Positions 13,901 through 26,500 of a stretch of 64,000 nucleotides of DNA are shown here, piece by piece. Origin of the DNA: Catonia carolina. Taxonomy: Eukaryota > Arthropoda > Insecta > Hemiptera > Achilidae. The stretch lies in contig JAQMRL010000002.1 in assembly GCA_035578175.1 (NCBI GenBank), positions 129,644,171 to 129,708,170 of the forward strand, read 5' to 3'. How positions within the stretch are numbered: the first letter of the stretch is position 1; each line of letters starts with the position of its first letter. A model generated the notes under the pieces. The model was not told the origin of the DNA, ran no database searches, and saw nothing but the letters and a program-made list of their open reading frames with translations. A program made the translations under genes and the position numbers.

Positions 13901-16900
13901 TGTGGTGGTTTGACAGCCAAACTTGAGCTCAAAGAACTCATAATTTCATTACTACCAGCAGTTGCATTTGTTAGCCTTCGTTGTCTTTTCACTTCCTCAC
14001 TACTTCTTGGAGAATCGTCCCGACCCCGTTTATTTCTGTTAAATGAAATCACAAAAAAAAATTAAAGTAACCGAGTTATTTCATGTTAACAGTCTGAAAC
14101 CTAAGCTTATGAATTACACCTGTTATTTATATTTTCAATAACCTTGGTACTTTGGGTGGACATATGATGCCCATAATTTATTGGCATGGGATGTTATACA
14201 TAAATTCATTATACTTTTAAGATTCCAAGTTCTTTTATTTTTCATGCGATTACTCCCTAGTTTATTTGAAATCACTCGCTCAATTTTCACAGCTAACTAT
14301 ATATTTAAAAAAATATTAAATAAAAACTTAACATATGATGGAAATATTAGAAAGGTGTTATAACGTAAGTTATGATATTTACATTGTGCGTGCGTCTCGT
14401 CATAATATGGTTAGTATTATTCAATGTGTTTTTTGAGAGTATTATTGCGTTTATTCACATTAAGAGTAAAAATAACATTTAAACCTTTACGAGCTTTTTT
14501 TCTTTTGGTGTAACATCTGACTGTTCTGCAATTACTGCTAATGCAGACGGTGAAGGATGAAATGATTTTTGTTAATGTATGAAAATATGCCGTGCCTGAA
14601 TGGGATTCAAACCGAAGACCGCATGATGAGAGGCGAGAATGTTACCAACTACGCCAATGCGGTCGGTAAAGACTGCATTTACGAGCTAAAGACTGCAGAT
14701 GAAGGTGGAGCTTAGTGGCCTACAACACAGCACAGCCCTAATTGACTGACTTTCGTAACTGCATTCTGCATTGCCACTGTACCACAGTCCACATTACTAA
14801 AAATTTGGATTCATTCTTCTTGAACGGTCATAAAATGTTTGAAATTTGTTAATACATTAGCTGAAAAATTAATTAGCACACCAAAACAATGATGTCAGTG
14901 CAAGTTTCATGCCTGTACCTTAAGGGAATATAAACTTAGTTAGGTGGCACAGAGTGTGTGACAAAGTGAAGTGGCAACCTCACACACATCTTTGGCTGTT
15001 ATTGGCTAGATCTCATTTGCAGTCTTTAGTTTGTGGAATAAAGTTACTTTATTATTGGTTTTGTAAATAGTCAGCATCATAATTTGTGAAGAAATTGAAG
15101 ATTTTTATGATTCAAAATCTGTGAAATTAAATTGAGGAATTATTATCAGAATCTGATTCTTACAATTAAAACAGTTTTAACCCTTCCTGGGCGGTTTATG
15201 GATATATCCGCACGGCAGTACTTCGCTAGCGGGTGGTTAATGGATATATCTGCAGCGGATATCTGGATCAATGGATATATCCACCAGCAGGTGGTTAATG
15301 GACATATCCGCAAAACTGTATTTAAACTCTAATAATAAATATTACTTCTTATAATAACCAATATCGTTCAAGTGCAGAAAAGTTTCGTTTTAACCTCTTT
15401 GGAACACATTGATTGTAAAATATGTAAAATCGACTTGCAATTTGATCGGGACATTGAATGCCCTTGTAAACATGTGAGTTAACCTACATTACTCTGGGCG
15501 TGTTTATCATGGTGTAAATACCAATTATGATGAACTAAAAACTTAAATGAAAATGAAATTCGGGAGTGCTTAGACGATGACGATTTTAGTGATTTGGAAA
15601 GCGTGAACAGTGACGATTATCATATAAATTATTATTGTTATCCATGTTTTTGTCTTGATGTAACTATCACTAATTATTATTGCTTAAATGATTAGCTATT
15701 AGTGTTTTTTTTTTAAATTTATAGCAATACTAAGAGAGAAAATTATGTTTCGTATAAATTAGAATCAGAATGCGGATTATTAAAAAACATGACTCCCTTA
15801 CAGACATCTTCCGACTCATTGTGGTAAAAATTAGGTTGATTTTATTTTTTATAATTACTACTTATTTGGCCAATTTCCATTAAAATTAACTTCACAAAAC
15901 TTTCAAGATAGTTCAAAAAAAGTGTTTGAATTTTTTTGAAAAAAATAATAAACCCAAGGTGAATATCAGGATGGGTTTTTTGAAGCCCGACAAGGGTTAA
16001 AACATCTTTTGACGAGCGAAATGGATGGTAATCCAAACGATAAACCTAACTTTGATCTCAAACCCTCATCAGTCAATAATTATATTATACATAAGAATAA
16101 ACTGAATTTTATGCTTTAAAATTCCATAAAATAGTCATGCACTTCACGGCTTTATGACAATAAAGCCACTGACGTACAGAACACAACACATAACATTTTT
16201 TACATATTTCTTAATTTTCACGATTTGGTGAGTCATAATTTATACAGTATATTAATTTACATTGCATCTCAATATCCAACGAAATATACAATATAAACCT
16301 ACAACAAAGAAATGAAATATATGATAAATATTTTATACAACCTCAAAAAGCCTCAGGATCCCTGGACCAACCTTATCTTATATGTCTAAGATTCAAATGT
16401 TTATATATATCATATTGATAAAAAAATCCACAAGGAAGATAGAACAATAAAAAATAATAAATACAAAAATTTACTAACACATTTGAGATAACTTTCCATT
16501 TAACTAATACAAATATTTGCTTCATATATCTTGAGCTAATCTAGCACGTCAATGAATACTTCAATAAACAGATTTGTGACCATCTCTATTATAAAAAACC
16601 CTTGTACTTAATAATATAAACTTTTTAATAACACAAATTAATAACTCGGCAAAGCTGGTCTGAATAGGAATAAAATTTTGACAAACTTACTGTAATCCTC
16701 CATCAAGGCAAACTTTTGGTGTATTTTCATCATAATTTTCTTTTTTCTGGCGTTTCACTTTATCATCTTCTTCTTCATCGACCTACAAGCAAAATTAATG
16801 TTTCAGATCCGAGAAAATTGCAGCACATAGATATTAAAAGACAGGATGTTTAATTTTTAATGCACAGGGAAATATGGGTACATTTTGTAAAATTATTGAA

Positions 16901-19900
16901 CTCTCAGAGTAATATTTAAAAACTAGATTAAATTGTTCCAATTTTTAATTTATTTTTTATTTAATTATTGTAATTTATATTTTTTTCTTTATTACCTGTG
17001 TTTGCAGCAAATTGTACTTTTTTTGTTACTTTACAATATTTTTTAAAATTATTTGCAACAATTGTACTCTGCGTTTAAATTTTTGTCAATACTATTTAAT
17101 TTTTGGATTATTACATAGATTAGTTAATTTTCTAGAGTATTTGTATTTGTCAGCTCATAAGATTTATGCATTGTAATATACTAATTTTTGTGTTATTATA
17201 TATTAGTTTTCTTTAACTATATTTTGATTTCACTTTAATTTACTATTAACTAGTGTTTTTCATGTATATGAACTTATACTTTTAAAAATTATTTCAAAAA
17301 ATTGTAATATCTTTTTGTTCATTAACGTTAAGTGCTTTTATTTCCTTTTTTGCCTCAATTTTAAATTTACTACAAATCAGTAAATTGAAAATAACTTTTA
17401 GCCCCTTTAAGTATGGACATTCAGTCCTAAGAAATTTATATTTTGTATACTTTAATAGCAGAACCCTCAGACAAGCCTTTGGCTTTCAGAAACCATATTT
17501 CACTACCTATATAAATGTAAAATCTTTACATAATGATAATGTATTATATCAAATAAAATATTTATTCAATTTTAAGTACCTACTTACAATTAAAAACAGC
17601 TGGCAGCATGATAGAACGCTTATAAAAAAAAAGAATGATGCTACGGAGATGAATCAAAACATAAAATTAAAGTTACCTGTGAATGTATCCTTTTCCGTGA
17701 CATTTCTTTCAAAACTTGAAGAACAGATTTCATAGATTCATCACCATTGGTGCTCGTAGATAAAATTGTATTCTCTAAACCACCGAATGGCCTAAAATGT
17801 AAATTAACAAAAATAAATACAAAAAATTAATAACTAATTTATAAAAAATTAACACAAAAATTTTGTACACCAGGACTACTTGTACTAAAATATCATCATC
17901 ATCACCCAAACACGGATAGGCCTAAAGCCTGTTCCGGCACCCATCTTCGTAGCGGTCTTCCTCTATCACGTCTACCCCGTGGGGCATAACTTAATATTTG
18001 GACTGGTAGTCTTTCCTCTCGCATTCTATTCACATGTTCACACCACCTGGAATTGTAGCGCGCAATGCCGTCTAATAGTGGTTGGACCTGTAATTCTGCT
18101 CTAATACTTTCATTACGTTTCATGTCCAGTCTGTTATAGCCTGCCGTCGCCCTTAAAAAAACTTCATTTCTGCACTTTGTATTAGAGTTCTCTCTCGTTG
18201 CGTCATGGTCCAACTTTCACTGCCATACAGCAAAACCGGGACTGCCATAGTTTTGTACAGTTTAATTCTTGTATCCTTTCTTGTCTTATTTTTCAAAGTT
18301 CGATGTATTGTCCCGCAAATTGTTCTAAACTTATTCAGTTTATTCATAACATCGTCATCTTTTAAAAAGCTTACGTCACATCCTAAATATTTAAAATGCG
18401 AGACTTGTTCTAAAACTTTATCATTTATAACGATTTTCGTTCTGACTGGATACTTGCCCTTAAAGGCCATAGTCTTTGACTTAGCGGCAGATAGCTTCAC
18501 TCCATAACCCTCACAGATCTTTTGTAGTTCAAACACAGCTTTCTGCAAATCATTTTCAGTTTCCATGATAATTACCTGATCATCCGCATATAGCAAACAG
18601 CTTAAATCATAATCGGCGATTTGTACACCAGCATTTATGCTCTCCTTCCACTTGTTCAGAATCCAATCTATATATATATTAAAAAGCGTCGGAGACAAAC
18701 TGCAACCCTGTCTCACCCCCTTATTTGTATCAATCGCTGATGTCAGTCTATTTCCAACCTGTATATGGACAGCTGTATCTTCATACAAACTCTGTACCAC
18801 TGATATCAGATGTGGGGGATATCCTTGCACATACATTATCTCCCAGAGCTGCTCTCTATTAACACTATCAAAGGCCTTTTCAAAGTCAATGAACGCTAGA
18901 TGGGTTTCTAGATTAAACTCCCTTCTTCTTTGTATCATCAATTTAAGAACAAATACAGCGTCCGTACACGACCTCCCCTTTCTGAAGCCCATCTGCTCCT
19001 CATTTATCAAACAGTCTGCCAATACTTTTAAACGTTCATTGATCACGGATGCATACAGCTTATAGCCTGTGTTTAACAGTGTTATACCTCTATAATTGGC
19101 ACATAGATTTCTATCATTTTTTTTAAACAAGTTAATTATTTTTGCTGAATTCCAGTCTTTCGGTACTTTATGGCTTCTCCAGCACATATTGTATAGATGT
19201 AGCAGACGAAGGCCTAAAAAGAGGCCACCATATTTTAGGAGTTCCATCCTCAAACCATCCAAACCACATGCTTTCCTATTCTTCCCATGCTGTAGAGCTG
19301 TGGTAAGTTCTTCCATTGAGATCAGATCTCAATGGATCACCGCCAACAGTGTTGCTTAACACTGCCGGTCCCAAGCCCGGGGCCCCATCATGTGATGGGG
19401 AAGTGTGGAGGGGGAGGAGTAACAACCTCGTTAAAAAACCTGGGTCCATCTGGCTCCGGATGGTAGCACCCAGTAAGGGTCCCTGCCTAGGGTTACAGGT
19501 GAAAAATGGCCAACGGTCTATTTGAGCAGAGGAGGAATTTTCCCAATGGTCAATAGAGCGGAAGAGTCTAGGGGAGTGAACCCCGAATGATAATCCTGCA
19601 AGTTCAGGGGCAGAAAGGTGGCAGCCCCACCACTGAACTTAACCTGCGCAGCGCCCGTAACGCGGCCAGGGGATTTCTTAACTACTGGCAGCACCCAAGA
19701 TAGCCTCGGAAATAGGACCGGGAATACTAAAATATTTACAGAATATTTACTCAGTTACAGAAATTCCAAACGATCTTTCCAAGGGGCGATTTAAATTATT
19801 AAATTCTGAATAATTTAAAAAAAAGAGAATACACACAGATGTTTGATTGCAAAAAAAAAGTTAGGATCCTCAAAGAGCTAAGAGTACAAATAAAGAACGT

Positions 19901-20478
19901 AATGAAAAAATAAACAAGTATGAAAAAGTGGTAATGGTATATTGTATAACTTTACACTTTGAATGCGTGTGGCAACAATTCAAAAACAAAACTTTACATC
20001 AATGAGACAAAATTTGATATAAGTATATTCATTAATGAACTCGCTAAGTTTTATTAGAATCTGCTAACCTGGGGTATCAAGTTGTGCTTTAACTGGAAGA
20101 TTTATTATAGATGGCCTGTATACAAAACATGAACCATTAAGGGTCCTACTGCCCAATAATTTCTTAATACCGTAGAAGTCACTAACCAATAAATTATAAA
20201 AATTGGAGATTTTAGAAAGTGCTGAATATCTCCAGAGCCAATTAGCTATTTACACATATATAAACTAAAATCCAAGTACAAAATGAGCATAAATTAGTAA
20301 GTAACCAAGACATAACCGCCACCACACAAAATCTAAATGACATTATAGAACAAATATAATAAAAATTGGTTAAATACCCATTATCTGGTGGTGCGATTAG
20401 TAAGAAAAACATAACAGCCACCACACAAAATCTAAATGACATTATAGAACGAATATAATAAAAATTGGTTAAATACCC

Positions 20479-20522
<44 letters not shown>

Positions 20523-23500
20523 CAATAATATAAAGGCTAACAGAACTTATCCATATAAGCCTTATTGACTTAAACAAATATTACATATTTACAAAACAAA
20601 TATTTGCTTATAACTATTTTATTTACAATATATACATGCTAATACACTTTTTGTCTCCCTTTCTCATAAAAATAAAATAATGTTTCAATAAAATTACTTT
20701 CTACAATAATAAATTAATAAGAAAAAAAAACAAAAAATTCCCACAAAAAATAGTTTAGCAAAACTTGACCAAAAATAATATTATTCATTTATAAATTAAT
20801 AAAAGGAAAAGGAAAAAGAAACAATAGAAAAAAGAAAAAAGAAAGAAGGAAAGGAAGAAAGAAAGAAAAAGATGTGAGTCTGCTCTGTGAATTTATGTCA
20901 TTTATTGGTTGGTGAGCGCCTGATAACATTTTGATGAAAACTGTTCGTAATTATCAAAAAAAGGATCGAGTTCCAGTTTAAATTTATTAAAAAAGGATAA
21001 CGTCCGTATTAAGAACGTATTACTGTATTGCACAGTGTTCACTTTAGGCAAATAAAACAGATTAAAAGTCCTGGATCTAACAAAAGGTACATAATAAAAA
21101 ATGTTTTTAACAATATCCTCTAGATCAACCTTATTATTTAATATTTTATATAACAATTGCATACACATCACATTTCGTCTGACTTCAAGGGATTTTATGT
21201 CAAAAATTCTTCTCATCGTCTCCGTAGAAAACCCTAAAGGACATGACATACCATATTTTTTGTAATACAGGAGACGCAATAATCTATTTTGAATTTTTTC
21301 AATCGAGTCTATGTAATTCAGATGATGGGGATTCCACACAATTGCAGCATATTCTAACCTGCTTCTAACTAGAGCTTCAAATAGCCTTATTGGGACCTCA
21401 ATTCCATCAAACTGCTTCGTATTTCTAAATATAAACCCGAGTAACCTATAACCATTATTCACAATCATATGGATGTGTTGCTTGAATGTTAATTTACTGT
21501 CAATTAACACCCCTAAATCACGGATCTCATGGACTAAATCTAATTTTTCATTTTTTACAGAATAATCAAATATATGGAAATTAATTTGGTTGGAAAATAT
21601 CATATATTTACATTTATTAATGTTTAACTCTAAATGATTTATTTCACACCATAAATAAACATTATCCAAGTCTTTTTGAAGAAGTTTACAATCATCAAAA
21701 TTATATATATGTTTATACAGTTTCATATCGTCAGCAAATAAAATACATACACTATTATGAACGCTTAGTGGCAAATCGTTAATTAATAATAAAAATAAAA
21801 GAGGCCCGAGTTTACTGCCCTGAGGTACACCCATGCTATTTGAAAAATTACGAGAGCAATTATTTCTAAATCTTACATACAACGATCTATTTTTCAAGTA
21901 ACTATTAAAAAACAATATTAAATTTTTTGTAAAGCCAATTTTTTCCATTTTCATTAACAATATGTCATGGTTTACTCTATCAAAGGCTTTTTTAAAATCT
22001 AAGTATATTACATCTGTACGCAATCTATTATCCAGCATATACGAGACATCCTGCGTGAATTTTAACAGATTTGTAACTGTGGAGCGTCCAGGCATGAAAC
22101 CATGCTGTACGGGAGATATTAACCCCTTCACCTGTTTGAAAATATTTGCGTGGATAATATGCTCAAAAACCTTTGCCAAAGAATTAATAATCGCAATGGG
22201 CCGATAATTTGAAACTTCATTTCTATCTCCTGACTTAAATATTGGTGTTATTCGTGCAACTTTCCATTTAGAAGGAAAGGTATTAGTTCTAAGCGATAAA
22301 TTACAGAGAAACTGGATTGGCTTTATCAGTATGTCTGCACAACCTTTAATAATATACGGAGGAATATTGTCTGGTCCACTAGATTTCGTTGGTTTAAGTT
22401 TGCGTACCGCTTCAGTCACATCATTTTCATTAATACTCTCTAAATTTATAAGATCTAACCCGACTTTTACATTAAGATTTTCTGGGGTGGTATTATTTAC
22501 TACATTTTGGCCTTCATATACAGAACAAAAATAATCAGCAAAACCCTGGGCAACTTCCTCTTCCTTGAGTTCCTGATTTCCAGTTATAAAAACTGATTGT
22601 TCGCTTCTGTTTGCCCTTTTATTATTTACAAAGTTCCAAAAATGTTTGATGTTACTATGAACATCGTCCTGCAAAATTTCTATGTAATTCTTATAGGCTT
22701 GACTTATTTCCCATTTGAGACATGCCCTAAGTTGCCTAAATCTATTTTCATAATAGTGTGAAAACTTCCTTTTGCGAGATAACTTGTTTTTTAATTTGAT
22801 TTTTTGAATTAATCTCCTATCAAACCATGTGGGGTACTTGGACTTTATTACTTTTTTACATTCCGGAACATTTGCATGAATTGCTTTGTATAAAAAATTA
22901 TAAAAACAATCAACTGCAAGGTTAATATCATTAAAAGTATAAAGTATATCCCAGTCCGAAAGTTTTAACATTTGATATAATTGGAAAAAGTTTGCCCTTT
23001 TGTAGTTACGGTATGAAATATTGCTGGGTGCAAATCTAGAAACTTTAGGTAATTTAATGTCTGACACTAGTGCAGGGTGATGCAAATCTTCCTCTAACAC
23101 AGGATATACCTCCCGTCTAGTTACCATACTAACACTACTCAATATTAGATCTAATTGTTTACCATAAGCATTGAATACATTATTACATTTATTTAAGTTT
23201 AAAAGAGACATCGTATTGTACAACCTTTTTGCTTTACTAGAACCATTTTCTAACCTATAGTTTGGAGAATTAATTTCACCCAAATTAAAATCACCTACAA
23301 TTATATTATCAGAATGAATTAAATTAATATTATTTTCCAGTTCATCCAAGAAATTAGTGAAATCGGACAAATCAGAAAACGGGCTAAAGTAAACAGCAGC
23401 CAAATAAACCGTATAACCTGGTAACAATAATTTTACTTGAACACATTCGTACCTTTCCTGGGCGGAAACGTTAGATAGAGTTACCTTTATACAAGGATTT

Positions 23501-26500
23501 GACTTTAGTACCGCTATCAATACCCCTCCACCTCGACTAAGACCTGTAAGGTCATAATCTCTATCACACCGAAAAACTAAATACCTATCATCAAACAATT
23601 CACCGTCGTTAATTATGTCATTTAACCAAGTTTCAGTTAATACAATAACATCATAACTTTCATTTAAAATAGATAAGTAAAAATCCTTTGTCTTCGTCCT
23701 GAGACCCCGTACATTCTGATAATACAATTTAATTACATTCAAATTATCAGAAATAATTTAAAATAAAGATAAAATAAATTTGATACTTAAATGAATCACT
23801 TTACATTAAAAATAAAAATAACTTTTCTATTTAGGTAAAAGTACTTATCTTTGGAATTTGATTCTTATCTATTTCAATGCCTCTTTAACTTTTGATAATT
23901 CTTCATCAGAAGAAACAATGAAAACACGAGATTGCTCGTCTTTACGTATTTTAATTTTCCCTGACCTGTCTATCCACAAATATTTACACTTGAACTCATT
24001 TTTGACAAGCTTAGTCTTGGCAAATAATATACGTCTACCCGGAGCCAGAGATTGGTTTACATACACAGGAGTGTCCGTATTGAACCCCAAATCTCGAGTA
24101 GATAAATTTCTTTTTATCCGTCTTTTTTCCAACACCTTCTCTTTGTCTAAACGTCTTACAAAGCGCACTATGATTCCAGGTGTTGGTCTGTTGTTTGTTT
24201 TTCGGAGTCTATGACAGACATCAATCATACTTTCATTAACCTGGAAACCGAGAGCTTTTCCAACCTCACCCACTATTTGTACGACATCTTCATTTGGAGT
24301 TTCGGGGACCCCATAAATTTCCAAAGAATTTGCCCGACTGTACTGCTCACTATCATCCAGTCTAATAGTTAAATCGTTCACTTTTTTACATAACCGCTTA
24401 TTTTCATCACGTAACTGCTCAATGATTTCATTCTGTTTCTGAATAATTTCCTGTTGATTTGTCAGTATACGGTTATTGTCGTCTAATTTATCGTGACATA
24501 AATTTAGGGAAGCTCCAAGATCTCGCTCCAGATTAGTTTGTCCCTGAAAAATTTTCTTCTCCAGTTCACCGAACATTTTCCTTATATCATTCATGTCCAA
24601 CCTAACCGATTCTTCAGATGGACAGCTCATGGATCTACGACGCTCTACTACGCAATTTTCACATTTCCACGACTGATCACTCTCCGATAGAAACTTTATT
24701 TCGGTTTCCGTCAACCCCACACATGCAGAATGAAAATAAGATTTACACGCTGAACACTGTATTTTATCCTTAGTAACTCGATTAATCGATTTAAAACATT
24801 TCCCGCACGAACTCATTATTTAATTGATATAGAACGCTCTGTATAAACAAAGCAGACAGAGCTACTACTAAATACGTCCGCTCGCATTGGCTTATCAGAC
24901 AAGACTGGCTGATTATCTGGTGGTGCGATTAGTAAGAAAGACATAACAGCCACCACACAAAATCTAAATGACATTATAGAACGAATATAACAAAAATTGG
25001 TTAAATACCCATTATCTGGTGGTGCGATTAGTAAGAAAAACATAACAGCCACCACACAAAATCTAAATGACATTATAGAACGAATATAACAAAAATTGGT
25101 TAAATACCCATTATCTGGTGGTGCGATTAGTAAGAAAAACATAACAGCCACCACACAAAATCTAAATGACATTATAGAACGAATATAACAAAAATTGGTT
25201 AAATACCCATTATCTGGTGGTGCGATTAGTAAGAAAAACATAACAGCCACCACACAAAATCTAAATGACATTATAGAACGAATATAATAAAAATTGGTTA
25301 AATACCCATTATCTGGTGGTGCGATTAGTAAGAAAGACATAACAGCCACCACACAAAATCTAAATGACATTATAGAACGAATATAACAAAAATTGGTTAA
25401 AAACCCATTATCTGGTGGTGCGATTAGTAAGAAAAACATAACAGCCACCACACAAAATCTAAATGACATTATAGAACGAATATAATAAAAATTGGTTAAA
25501 TACCCATTATCTGGTGGTGCGATTAGTAAGAAAGACATAACAGCCACCACACAAAATCTAAATGACATTATAGAACGAATATAACAAAAATTGGTTAAAT
25601 ACCCATTATCTGGTGGTGCGATTAGTAAGAAAAACATAACAGCCACCACACAAAATCTAAATGACATTATAGAACGAATATAACAAAAATAGGTTAAAAA
25701 CCCATTATCTGGTGGTGCGATTAGTAAGAAAAACATAACAGCCACCACACAAAATCTAAATGACATAATAGAACGAATATAATAAAAATTGGTTAAATAC
25801 CCATTATCTGGTGGTGCGATTAGTAAGAAAGACATAACAGCCACCACACAAAATCTAAATGACATTATAGAACGAATATAACAAAAATTGGTTAAATACC
25901 CATTATCTGGTGGTGCGATTAGTAAGAAAAACATAACAGCCACCACACAAAATCTAAATGACATTATAGAACGAATATAATAAAAATTGGTTAAATACCC
26001 ATTATCTGGTGGTGCGATTAGTAAGAAAGACATAACAGCCACCACACAAAATCTAAATGACATTATAGAACGAATATAACAAAAATTGGTTAAATACCCA
26101 TTATCTGGTGGTGCGATTAGTAAGAAAAACATAACAGCCACCACACAAAATCTAAATGACATTATAGAACGAATATAATAAAAATTGGTTAAATACCCAT
26201 TATCTGGTGGTGCGATTAGTAAGAAAGACATAACAGCCACCACACAAAATCTAAATGACATAATAGAACGAATATAATAAAAATTGGTTAAATACCCATT
26301 ATCTGGTGGTGCGATTAGTAAGAAAGACATAACAGCCACAACACAAAATCTAAATGACATTATAGAACGAATATAACAAAAATAGGTTAAATACCCATTA
26401 TCTGGTGGTGCGATTAGTAAGAAAGACATAACAGCCACCACACAAAATCTAAATGACATTATAGAACGAATATAATAAAAATTGGTTAAATACCCATTAT

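Larger units (their letters stand above)
14036..16690 (-). other. POM121 intron 4
   Basis: A 2.65-kb intron with a SINE (14494-14665) and a piggyBac derivative (15181-15996). The remainder is AT-rich with no recognisable coding sequence. Confidence 0.55.
20484..24911 (-). mobile_element. CR1/Jockey-type LINE inserted in the 99-bp array, both ORFs open
   Basis: A 4.4-kb minus-strand element: short 5' leader (24911-24817), ORF1 (24816-23869), ORF2 (23742-20902), 3' UTR and an (AAAT)n tail of about ten units (20484-20525). The 5-bp repeat ATTAT flanks it (20479-20483 and 24912-24916) and the 99-bp unit continues in register across it. It is therefore a clean target-primed insertion. Two uninterrupted ORFs and a simple tail suggest a young, possibly competent copy. 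Clade assignment (CR1 versus Jockey) is by gestalt only. Confidence 0.88.

Noticed and set aside
14600..14665. tRNA gene on the minus strand
   Set aside because: It has Pol III boxes but is followed by a shared body and A tail also found at 50821, so it is a SINE head.
17385..17735. 116-codon plus-strand ORF across POM121 exon 3
   Set aside because: AT-rich, overlaps a supported minus-strand exon and resembles no known protein.
20484..20525. Independent (ATTT)n microsatellite
   Set aside because: It is the 3' tail of the minus-strand LINE, located exactly at the insertion junction.
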